Part shown: positions 23,787 to 33,967 of the stretch, in pieces
Layout: each line of letters starts with the position of its first letter
Numbering within the stretch: position 1 is the stretch's first letter
Assembly (NCBI GenBank): GCA_034359265.1
Contig: CP136896.1
Coordinates: 69,513,501-69,577,500, forward strand
Source of the DNA: Canna indica
Taxonomy: Eukaryota; Streptophyta; Magnoliopsida; Zingiberales; Cannaceae
Direction of reading: 5' to 3'
DNA length: 64,000 nucleotides
The notes under the pieces: generated by a model
What the model saw: only the letters and a program-made list of their open reading frames with translations
What the model was told of the DNA's origin: nothing
The model's database searches: none
Position numbers and translations under genes: made by a program

Positions 23787-23813
23787 CACGTGCTGGGTTT
23801 GATTTTACGTGGC
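23787..23813 (-). promoter_or_regulatory. Paired ACGT (ABRE / G-box) motifs upstream of OBAP
   Basis: CACGTG at 23787-23792 and GCCACGTA (23813-23806 on the minus strand) lie 28-60 bases upstream of the TATA box. Paired ACGT-core motifs are the usual binding sites of bZIP factors in ABA- and seed-regulated promoters. A role here is inferred from position and gene family only. Confidence 0.55.
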
Positions 23814-23993
23814 GACCAGCATGCGAGCGATGTGGCATCACCACAAAAGGCGCAAAGAGATAATGGGCAACGAGGCGATTCCTCATATATATTTGCCATG
23901 GATTTGAATTATTTTTGACACTAATATATTGAAATGTATATATAAAAACACGTTCTTATTAAATTCGATATATATATATATATATTTTTTAAA

Positions 23994-25033
23994 TAGTGTT
24001 TGACTGAATGAAATAAATAAAAAATAAAAAATTATTTTTTATACTTTATTATCTTGTTTGATTGTAATAGATAAGGAATAAATATGTTATAAGAAATAGA
24101 TACAAAATATTATTCTTCATATATGAAAAATATTATTTTTTATCTCAATCCAAAGAGTGTCTATTCCTTATGATATTTTTTATATTGTCCTTCAATATGT
24201 GTAATATTATAAAATAGTATAAAAGATTAAATCATTTAATTGATTTTAATATTTACATATTTTTAAATATATAATTATTATTTTATATTAAATATTATTT
24301 TAATAATTATTTTTTAAGATTTAGTTTTTATAAAATAAAATAAAAAATAATTTTTATTATTTTAAATTAATAAATTGTTTTATATTAATTCATATTTTTA
24401 TTATTATATTATTAGTTAAAATAAATTATAATATAATTTATTATATTTTAAAAAGATATTTTGATCATTTTTCTATATTGACATTCAATATTTATAATAA
24501 TAATATAAAAAATAAATTATTAAATTAATTTTAATAATTACATATCTTAAATAGATAATTATAATATTATTATTATTAATATTAATATTTTAATAATTAT
24601 TTTTTAAGATTCAATTATTATTTATAAAAATAAAATAAATAATAATATTTTATTGTTTTAAATTAATAAAATTATTTATTTTGATCAATGTTTTTATTTT
24701 GTTGTTATTAATTAGAATTAATTATAATATAATTTATTATATTTTTAGAACGATATTTTAGTAATTTTTCTTTAAATTCACTATATATTCTTTATATTAA
24801 GTAAATAAAGTAAATATATTCATTTTTCTTAAAAATAATATTTTGGTCATTTAATTTTCTATTTTTTATCTATTTCTTATGTTAACCAAATAAAATAATT
24901 TTATTCTTGATTTATTTACAATGTCAATCAAATAAGATAATACTATTCATTATCTATTCTATTTTTTTGTCTATTCTCATTCATTGTCTATTCATATTTC
25001 TTATGAATTCACTTCATCCAATCAAACACACCC
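23994..25033. mobile_element. AT-rich MITE-like element
   Basis: The ends are inverted: AGTGTTTGACTGAATGAA on the left against TTCATCCAATCAAACACACC on the right. The interior of about 1 kb is over 80 percent A+T and repeats blocks such as TTAATAATTATTTTTTAAGA twice (24299, 24591). The target duplication is not clear. No coding potential; the ORF at 24907-25206 is chance. Confidence 0.55.
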
Positions 25034-25060
25034 TAGATGTCTTCGTCCATTTAGTAGTAA

Positions 25061-25765
25061 GGTCTCGTTTAGTTGACACAATTTTCTACACGAAGTTGTA
25101 CTTTCGAAGAAGTAGTCAAAAGAATTCTTATTTTGTTGGCACACTTACTGCATTTTGCACGAAGTACAACTTCTTCGGTAACTGTAATTTTTTGCAAAAC
25201 ACATGAAGTAACTTACCTAGGAGGTTCTAGATAAGTTGCACTTCCTACATTGTATTTGAAATAAAAAGTTAATGTTGGCATCACATTTGTATTTAATGTA
25301 AAATTTATAATTTATATTGTCAACATTATGAGATTAAATAAGTCTTTACATGTTTATTTTATTTTATTTAGTAAAATATATAATTTTTATATTAATTATA
25401 AATAAAAATTATTTTTTCTCTATAATAAAATATATATTATGCTAATTATATATGTAAAAAATTATATTATATATATATATTTATAAATAAATTTTATTTT
25501 TTTATATATACTAATACATATAAATTAAAATATTAATTTATTAAAAAAAAAAATATTGGTCATTCCACATATTCTTCCTAGCTAGGAAGTACTCATGTCG
25601 ACCAAACATATTGTAAATAAGAAATTACACTTCCTATGAATTAACTTCGTGTCAATCAAATTTTTTTAAATACTTATCGAAAAATATATACACATGATAA
25701 GTTAATTCAAGAGAATTATAATTTTTTTGCAAAAAATTATTTTCCATATCAATTAAACGAGACCT
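25061..25765. mobile_element. PIF/Harbinger-like MITE
   Basis: The left end GGTCTCGTTTAGTTGA and the right end (reverse-complemented GGTCTCGTTTAATTGA) differ at one base. TAA flanks both sides (25058-25060, 25766-25768). The inner parts are also partly complementary (GAAGTTGTACTTTCG and GAAATTACACTTCC blocks). 705 bp, non-coding. Confidence 0.85.
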
Positions 25766-26944
25766 AAGTAACTAAAAGAAAATAAATCTCTTTAAAGTCT
25801 TTACATATTTTCCTCCAAAACGTCGCTCCATTAATGCACACGCTAACGTGTCTCCATTAATGCCAACTGTTGGTAGTATAGTTGGTGGCAACATGTTGAA
25901 CGTTGCCTAAAGATTTAGGATTCGAATTCTAGTATAATTATCTATTGTGATTTTTTATCTTTATTTTTAAAAAAATAACGAGCTGCATCTACTAATTTTA
26001 ATAGTAGAACATTGTACGCTCCAAAAATAAATACCCTTAGCCTAGGATAAAATTATTATGGTGAGTAAATCCGAGTGAATTAGTTAGTCAGCTGACTCAC
26101 ATCAGTAGAATATTATACGCTCCAAAAATAAATATTTTTCGTCCTGGGACAAAATTAATAAATTATTATGATGAGTGAATCTGACTAAATTTGTTAATCA
26201 CATCATATTTACACATGTTAAGTTCAGATTTATTTTACAAAAACTCACATATATTAATTTAAAATTTGATTAAGTGAGTTTGAGTAAATTTGAGTGAATC
26301 TAAATCTACTATAAATGAACACGTGGAATCTCAGTGAATTCGAGCCTACTCTAAATGAAATTTAATGAAAGAGGAAAAAAAGTTAGTTAGTTAATGAAAA
26401 AACTAATTTAATAAAAAAATTAATTAAAAACTAATTTAATGAAAAAAATTAAATTCACACATATTATTTTTTAATTTTTAATAAATTAATTAGTCACTTC
26501 AAGTCCACACATATTAAGATTAGATTCATTAAAAGAGATACACAAAGTTACACATATTCACTTAAAATTTAGTTGAGTGAACATGAGTAAATCTAAGTTA
26601 TTATGAATGATCTCGTGGAATCTAAATAAATTATTTTCTACTATGAATGAACTTAGCGGCAAGACATTATAAGAATTCTATGTGCTCGGGCACCATATTA
26701 GTTTTGTCCTCCGCGTTATGGGAGTAGCCAGCGGCTTCTCGCTCCAGGCTCCGGAAATGACTTCGCTCACTTGATTCCACTATTAAACTCTCTTCCGTTG
26801 TCGCCTCCACTCCGGCTCTCCCTCTCCAATGCCTTCCCAAAACCATACTCCCTTGTCATGTATATAGGTTTTTCAAGTTTCCCTTCCTCCTCCAAAGGCC
26901 ACACGACTTCAGCATCGGGCGGCAGTGCATAACACTCTCATCGA

Positions 26945-27386
26945 TAGGGTTGTCCATTCGGTTCGAACCGAACCGAACCGAATCGAATTTGTCCAAACCG
27001 AAATTTTTTTTATACCCGAATTTCAACCCGAACCCGAACCGAACTATACCTAAACCGATTTAACCCGAACCGAAATTATTCGGTTCGGTTCGGTTTTCAA
27101 CCCGAAAACCGAAATTTTAATTATTTTAATTAAAAATTCAAAATTCAAAACAATTACTTAATATCTATTTAAGTAATTCTGTTAAAAATTTAAAAAAAAT
27201 AATTAATTCGGTTTTCGGTTCGGGTCGGTTCCCGAATTCCGAAAACCGAATCCGAACCGAAATTCAAATTTCGGTTCGATTCGGGTCAAAGAACCGAACC
27301 TACCATGATTGAAACCAAACCGAACCGAAAAATTCAGTTCAGTTTTTCGGTTCGATTCGGTGTGAACCGAACCATGGACAGCCCTA
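26945..27386. mobile_element. hAT-type MITE (sister of 7007-9095)
   Basis: It starts TAGGGTTGTCCAT and ends ATGGACAGCCCTA, inverted repeats of 13 bases with one mismatch. The 8 bp target duplication CTCATCGA is perfect (26937-26944, 27387-27394). The body has CCGAACCGAA repeats. The ORFs at 27203-27451 and 27305-27565 are repeat-derived. Confidence 0.92.
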
Positions 27387-28121
27387 CTCATCGATCTCGT
27401 TGGGGCATCTCCACCCACCTGGGAAGCGGCTCTCGCGAGCAATCTCCTCATCTTCGTCGCCGGCTCCCACTACTAGAAAAATGGGCATCAGCAACGGCTG
27501 ATGCCGTTGCTGAACCGTTGCTGAAGAGAATCAGCAACGGCCGAGCCGTTGCAAAAGAGCCGTGACAGAAAATCGCGTTGCTGATAACTTAGCAACGGAT
27601 CAGCAACGGCCGTTATCAGCAACGGCCGCCCGGGCCGTCGCTAAAAATATTATCAGCAATGGTTTTGCCACGGATTCGGAGCCGTTGCTGATAACATTAA
27701 TAGCAACGGCCGCTGAGTCCGTAGCAACGCCGTTAGTAAAAGACCGTCGCTAAGCCGTTGCTGTAGGTCATCAGCAATGACTTTCGATACACTTTTAGCA
27801 ACGGCTTTCCCACGGATGGCCGTGGGAAAGCCGTTGCTGATGATGTGGACCTGGGGACAGAAACATTTAAAATTTCTAATTTTCATTGATACATTGATAC
27901 ATTATCTGATACATAACTCACACACCCATACTCTCATACACACATTCATTCACATTACAAACACACCAAGATATACATCAAAATAACTATATTTATATTG
28001 ATAATTAACCACGATAGTATAAAAATAATTCAAATGCAAAATTGAAGTATCAATATCCAAACAAAATAAGTTAAACAAATTCAATATCTCAGTAACAAGT
28101 TCAATATCCAAACAAAAAATC

Positions 28122-29641
28122 TCACGATGATGATGGAGGATGGTCTGGATCATATGGCGGGGTCTGGAGTGCTTGAGTGTACACCGGCGTGGACTGACTC
28201 GAGGACGACGGATTAGATGATGCCGAAGAGATGCCTGCTGCGGGATGACCTGACATGTTGCGTAGCATAGCATGCATCTCCTCCATCATCTGACTCTGAC
28301 GCGCGATCGTCACCTCTAGAGTCCTTATTCTGCTACTATGATCATAACTGGATCTAGAGGTGGACGGCCGCTCACCAGCGACCGAAGGGGTCGGTGCCCC
28401 AAGTGGCCCTAGCACGGCTCGCGCATGACCACAATCTGCGAAGCCATATACGCGGCCATGGTCCCAGCCACCTGCGGCCTCGACCCACGATGCTGCGTCA
28501 AAGTCCTCGGGGGTACCCCCGTACTGCACCACCGTCTGGCTGTAGGTCTCCTACTCGAGTTTGATTTTTTGTTTAATATTTATCATAAAACTTAAATTAT
28601 AAATATATAATGAATAACTTAAACAAATATTAATTACCATAATGTATGCAGCGCGGTTGTGGATGTACTCCCCCGTCCCATGTGCTCGACGGTGAGTCCG
28701 CTCAAACACCGCCATCGGGGAGGGTCGCTGGACACTCCCGTCATCCGACACCGTCGTCTACATTTACAAAACAAATACATTAATTAGTACACATAATAAC
28801 AAATAAAATATATAATTAAACGATATACTTACCATACGGTTGGCGTGCACTGCAAATGCAACAGAGCCGCTGGTGTGACGCGCTGCTCCCCCCGACATGC
28901 GATTTCTAGCCGCATTCCGAGAAACCTCCTGCCATCGATCCGTCGACCATATCCCCACGAGCTGGTCCCATATATCCGGAGTAATCCAACCGGGGCCGTA
29001 TCCCCGAGTCTCCGCGATGTTAGTGGTCCCAGCTCGGGCCATCGCTTGGGACCGAGCCTGCCCCAGCTGCCCGTTGTACCTTGCCCGGGAAATAGACTCC
29101 CAGACAGCGTAAATGAAGGGCCTCTGGTCCTCGGCCCATGTATAGCGAGCCTGCAAAATAATAATATCAGTACCAATATTAATATATCATCATGCATGTA
29201 AAAAAATAAAATAATACGTGCCTCAAACTCGCGCCATAACATGTCGACGTGCTCGCTAGGCACGTGAGACCACGTAGGCCATGCCCCGTGCATGTATCGT
29301 CGAATAGTAGAAGAAATGCTCCTCGGCACTTCTTCTTGCTCGAACCTGCACAACAAAAATAAATTTTAATATTATATTATGATATAATGAATTTGTAATG
29401 ATTCATAATTCATGATATATTACCGCTCCCCAATCACGCTAATCAATCTACGTGACTCTGTGGCTGGTGGAGGCTGCCACCTGTTCAGCCCGCGTGGCCG
29501 CCTGCGTCTGGATGTACTAGCCTCAGCAGTATCATCCTCATGAGGATCAGCAACAGGAGGATCAGCAGCATGAGTAAGTGTTGGAGTCTCACCGATCGGA
29601 GACTCCGAAGCTCTCCTGCGTCGATAACCACGACCAGACAT
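28122..29641 (-). CDS. TNPA-like CACTA protein (Transposase_24 / Ptta-En-Spm), intact
   Basis: Five exons join without a stop: 29641-29424, 29345-29222, 29150-28833, 28757-28638 and 28550-28122, giving about 402 aa. Intron 2 begins GC (GCACGT) where the related element A has GTACGT, so it would be a GC-AG intron. The N-terminus MSGRGYRRRRASES is basic, then acidic/proline-rich with RRRRPRG. The Transposase_24 domain covers about residues 75-220 (RYMHGAWPTWSHVP, GWITPDIWDQLVGIW, RNAARNRMSGG). The C-terminal part has GGTPEDFDAASWVEAAGGWD, a short coiled-coil-like stretch (SRIRTLEVTIARQSQMMEEM) and a serine-rich tail. In En/Spm the second protein binds subterminal repeats and helps the TNP2-type transposase; that role is inferred here. 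The catalytic partner is missing from this element. Confidence 0.82.
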
Positions 29642-29669
29642 ATCTGTCGAACATACATATAATCACCCA

Positions 29670-29849
29670 TGAACAAATGCGGCACGGACATCGGATTTGA
29701 TCACCCATGCTAACGAAATTCCGATTCGAATAGGCGAAATTTAGGAAGTACGTTACGCCTAATCGAAACTCATTCGTTAAAGCTCTACGATCAAGACGTC
29801 GGTACATCCAACTTCGATCAGCCGACATGATTCTATCAATCAATGACAA
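29670..29849 (-). pseudogene. TNP2 5' stub in CACTA element D
   Basis: It opens MSLIDRIMSADRSWMYRRL, nearly identical to the TNP2 start in element B. It follows to CPCRIC (about codon 60) and then runs into unrelated sequence and a stop. The rest of TNP2 has been deleted, bringing the TNPA gene to within 30 bases. Confidence 0.9.
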
Positions 29850-29909
29850 TTTCTTTGGTTAATGTCTTTAGGTGAGATTGTCCTATTCCATTCGGGATTT
29901 ATGTTATTC

Positions 29910-30085
29910 GTACTGCACTTACGTTTTTATTTTAACTGTTAACTAATTATTCTAAATTTCGACAGCATCTCCCTACAGTTCTCCGAATACGCATATCATC
30001 TGGGCGCGTATCGGAGAACAAGAGAGATGTTGCCGAAATTTAGAATAATTAGTTAACAGTTAAAATAAAAACGTAAGTGCAGTAC
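29910..30085. repeat. Long inverted repeat (hairpin) before the TNP2 stub in CACTA D
   Basis: 176 bp with near-complementary arms (GTACTGCACTTACG and CGTAAGTGCAGTAC at the ends). It is the counterpart of 13533-13708 in element B and lies the same distance from the TNP2 start. Confidence 0.9.
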
Positions 30086-30295
30086 AAATAACTATATTCC
30101 CAAATTGTCCAATCAGGGACAATTCAAGAATTGTACGTCGTATAAAAGATCATCTACTTCTTTTACACGAACATACAATTCCCGAACGGATCTAAGGTTT
30201 TGCTAAATCATATCCGATCGTCGATGCGTATGTGAAACATATCAACTCGTCGGAGGATGATTATTTTCTAAATGTTTCGAGACAGTTCGAGTCCA

Positions 30296-30482
30296 TATTG
30301 GACGATTTCGGCGCGCGTCCGAAGTGGACGATTCCGGCGCGAGTCCGAATTGGACGATTCCGGCGCGCGTCCGAAGTGGACGATTCCGGCGCGAGTCCGA
30401 ATTGGACGATACCGGCGCGCGTCCGAAGTGGACGATTCCGGCGCGCGTCCGAAGTGGACGATTCCGGCGCGCGTCCGAAATT
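30296..30482. repeat. 26 bp tandem repeats in the leader of CACTA D
   Basis: About seven units of GGACGATTCCGGCGCGCGTC type with alternating GCGCGCG/GCGCGAG and GAAGT/GAATT variants. This is the reverse complement of the repeat at 13085-13320. Confidence 0.88.
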
Positions 30483-31775
30483 AATCTAACAAATTAAACA
30501 ATTAATCTAAACAATTAATTAACAATTATTAAATAATTAATTAACAAATATAAAATAATATAAACTATATATATATATATTATAAATTCCGGCGCCGGAG
30601 TTCACCCTCCGGCGCCGGCGTACAGTGGCCGGACACACTGTCCGGCCACTGCAGAAGGTCCGGCGGCGGCCATCGGCCGACCGCCGCTGGCCGAAACCCT
30701 AGAAATAGGGTTTCGGTCGGGTGATTTCCGCCGGCCGCAGGGAAGAGACTTACCTGAACAAGTCGGCAGCAGCGGTCGGCGTCGTCGGCGTCGGCAGCAG
30801 CGGCAGCGGCGGCGAGTGGCGTCGGCAGGAGCGGCGGCGGCAGCAGCGAGCAGCGGGAGGAAGAAGAGTCAGGCGCGAGAGCGTGCCCTATATAAACTTA
30901 TCAGCAACGGCTCACTCGCCCGTTAGAACGCCGTTGCTGATAAGTTATTATCAGCAACGGCTCACTTATCTGTTAGCAAGCCGTTGCTGAATATTAAAAA
31001 ATCAGCAACGGCTCGCCTTTCCGTCCGAAAGCCGTTGCTGATAATTAAAATAATCAGCAACGGCTCGGTTTTCCGTTAGAACACCGTTGCAGATACAGTT
31101 TTCTGCAACGGCTCGAGCGGCCGTAAGAATGCCGTTGCAAATAGCAACGGTTTGAGCGGCCGTCGCTGATAGCCGTTGCTGAAGACGAAGTTTCTAGTAG
31201 TGTCCCCCGATCCTAGTGTCAGGGTTGACGGTCTCGGGCATCGGAGTGACTTTCTCCTTGGGACCCTATCTTGGACGGCCCTTGGGCCGTCTGAACTTCT
31301 CATCGTAGCGCGGTATTTTGTTGTAGTAAGTTGGACTCTGCCCACAATTTTTTCTTGTATGATTGCTCCAAACATATTGCTTCTTGCAATTTCTAGGTTT
31401 TTGATGTAGAAATTATTGAATTATTCTTTCGTCATATGTTAGGTCAATATTGAGCTATTGAGAATTCCCTTTATAGATTATGTTTCCTCGGGTTCTTCCC
31501 CCTTTCTCTGTTTTCAAGTTCAACAATGAGAATCATTATTCGAGTTTATTCTATGTTGGACTCGAGTCAAGTGCCTTATTTTGTGTCTTTCTCTTTTTAT
31601 CTCTTTATTTAATGAAAGTCTTTATTTAAATAAGAAAGAAAATTAAAGAAATGAATAGGTGGGTGGACTCGCACCAAGCATAGAAATAACTCATCTAAAT
31701 CATTATTTTCTTATCCAATGTGACCCGAATCTAAGCATCTTCCCCTTATCTTGGCCATTCTCCATTTTATTCATA

Positions 31776-32479
31776 TTACTGTATTTTAATTTATATTCTG
31801 ATTTTTTTTCAAAAAATATTAAGTTTTACTTATTTTTCTTTCAATTAATCTATAGTAGATAAATATAATATGTATCCGGCCACTACCGTACGTGGAATCG
31901 TAAAAGAAATCATCATCTTTTCTTTTTGACATACTGATGCACCGTCGATGCTTGTTACGTACCGATGCTAATTTTGATATCAATATATAAATACGTGAAT
32001 TTATTTTTAATATTATTTTTTTAAAAAAAATATCCAAATTTAATTTTGTTATTAATTACCGACGTCATGTGAATCAAATGAACCCCATTTCAAATTTAAT
32101 TTGATTACAAAAAATTAACGATAACACCAGCTTTGTCAACTTAACTGCACCGGCAATATAATTCCTAATTTCCGATTGCGTGGCAAAATTTTGTTTTCTA
32201 GAAACGGAATCTGATAAGTGTAAAGAAGAATTATAATTTTATTTATATATCATGTTTGAAATTAAAATAAATTTTTTATTAATAATGAGATATTCGAGTA
32301 TATTATTAATGAAAACATGAATTCAATTCTTAATTGTAATGTATTATGTACGTTTTGTAAAGCATATTATACAAATATTTTTATGTCCGTGTATATTTTA
32401 TAAAAATAAAAATACATTGCAACTAATTAAATATTGACTGATCAACATATAATAATTGTTTTCCTCCATCCATTTCACA
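31776..32479. other. AT-rich spacer between duplicate copies
   Basis: Between the end of the left copy and the start of the right copy. Only AT-rich DNA with short chance ORFs; I recognise nothing in it. Confidence 0.45.
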
Positions 32480-32788
32480 TTAAGTATGTAGAAGATAATG
32501 AAAGAACCGACAATGCAAATGAAAGGAAATAGATCTTTTAAAGTCTTACCAAAGTCGCTCCATCAATGCACACATTCACGTGCCTCCAAACGAGCTGCAT
32601 CTACTAATTCAAGAGTAAAATATTGTACGCTAAAAAAAAAAAAAAATCTCCGCCCCGGGACAAAACTACCATGGTAAATGAATACGAGTGAATTAGTTAG
32701 TCACCTACTCGCCTCAGTAGAATATTACCTCAGTATAATATTGTACACTCCAAAAATATATATTCTCCGTCTGAGACAAAAATTATTA

Positions 32789-33187
32789 GAGCATATTTAT
32801 TTCACGAGATAAAAAAAATATAATAAAAAATGAATAAATTTTTATTATTTATTTAATATATGAATTAAAAAAAATATAAATTAAAAAATATAAAATTAAT
32901 ATTATATCCAATATATATCGGATATAAAAAATTTACATCTAATCATTCATCATTTATTATTTAATTTAATCATATCTTATCCAGTAAAGTAAAAATATAT
33001 TATTTTACTGGATATGATAGGATTATATAATAAATGATGGTTGATTGGATATAAATTTTTAAAATCTAATATATATCGAATATAATATTAATTTTATACT
33101 TATTTTTTCTAATTCATGTACTAAATAAATAATAAATATTAATATATTTCTTATAGTATTTTTTTATCTTATGAATTAAACATTCAC
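32789..33187. mobile_element. Harbinger-type fold-back MITE in the VTE6 promoter
   Basis: The arms of nearly 200 bp are complementary (GAGCATATTTATTTCACG on the left, complement GTGAATGTTTAATTCATA on the right). The flanks are TTA (32786-32788, 33188-33190). It is missing from the equivalent site of the left duplicate near 26165. Confidence 0.82.
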
Positions 33188-33481
33188 TTATAGTGAGTGA
33201 ATGACAGTGAATTAGTTAGTTACTTCATATTTTCATATATTAAATTGAGATTCACTCAAAAATAATTCATACATATTCATTTAGAGTTTGGCCGAGTGAA
33301 TTTGAATGAATTTACATAATCCAAGTGAATTCAAATTTACTATGAATGAAATTTAATGAAAAAGAGAGAGAGAAAATTGGCTATTTAGTCAAAAAAAAAT
33401 AATTTAATGAAAAAATAAATTCGCACATATTAATTTTTTGATCTTAACAAATTAATTAGTTACCTAAAGTTCACATCTATA

Positions 33482-33768
33482 TTTCATCCGTTCCATAATA
33501 AATAATTTTTTAAAATATTTTTAAAAATTTATATTAAATAACACTTTAGACTTTCAATATAGTATTAATTATTTTTTTAGCAATTTTAATATCTAATAAA
33601 AATTTCTTTCATCAATGAATACAATAATAAAAAGTATTAAATTTAAGAATCACACTATGAGTAATTTAATAATTTTTTTTATTATTAAAAATTAAATTAT
33701 TAAATAGTATTTTTAATCTATGTGTTAAAATCTAAAAAAATTACTTATCACGAAACGATGAAAGCAAT
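33482..33768. mobile_element. Stowaway/Mariner-like MITE in the VTE6 promoter
   Basis: The ends TTCATCCGTTCCATAATAAA and (complemented) TTTCATCGTTTCGTGATAAG resemble the CTCCGTCCCATAATAA-type Stowaway terminus. TATA occurs on both sides. It is absent from the left duplicate. The exact ends are approximate. Confidence 0.6.
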
Positions 33769-33967
33769 ATATTAAGATCAAATTCACTCAAAAATTTATA
33801 TATTAATTAAAAAAATTTAGCTGCGTGAATCGGAGTGAATCTCTACTATGAATGAACATGCAGAATCTAAATAAATTAGTAGAATGAAGTTGCTGCGAGA
33901 CACCAATAAAAACCGTAGTTTTCTCCTCCGCGGAGTACCCAGCGGCTCGTCGCTCTAGGCTCCGGAA

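Larger units (their letters stand above)
27468..31202 (-). mobile_element. CACTA element D (TNPA-bearing, TNP2-deleted)
   Basis: The ends are CACTACTAGAAAA and TTTCTAGTAGTG, flanked by a perfect TCC duplication (27465-27467, 31203-31205). On the minus strand the order is: subterminal array (31190-30895), GC-rich leader, 26 bp repeats, 176 bp inverted repeat, the first 60 codons of TNP2, an intact TNPA-type gene and the second subterminal array (27850-27490). 3735 bp. It sits in exon 1 of the VTE6 pseudogene. Confidence 0.94.
26757..31325 (+). pseudogene. VTE6 first-exon pseudogene, split by two transposons
   Basis: Three pieces (26757-26944, 27387-27467, 31203-31325) together match exon 1 of the VTE6 gene at 33968-34354. 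The donor-like GTAAGT and the start of intron 1 follow. One base is missing next to the start codon, so the frame meets TGA at the sixth codon. Further substitutions occur throughout. The hAT MITE and CACTA D are inserted at positions equivalent to 34165 and 34237 of the intact copy. Exons 2-5 are not present. Confidence 0.92.
25770..31775. other. Segmental duplication, left copy (contains VTE6 pseudogene)
   Basis: The sequence from about 25790 (AAGTCTTTACATATTTTCC, GTCGCTCCAT) through exon 1 of VTE6 and the start of its intron (to about 31775, CTCCATTTTATT) matches 32500-34740. The same order of blocks is kept, including the AGCTGCATCTACTAATT and GGGACAAAA segments upstream. Insertions in this copy are a 130 bp block near 25870-25985, the hAT element at 26945 and CACTA D at 27468. 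Confidence 0.85.

Noticed and set aside
22822..23918. Long plus-strand ORFs across the OBAP gene
   Set aside because: Antisense to conserved OBAP exons, with no family similarity of their own.
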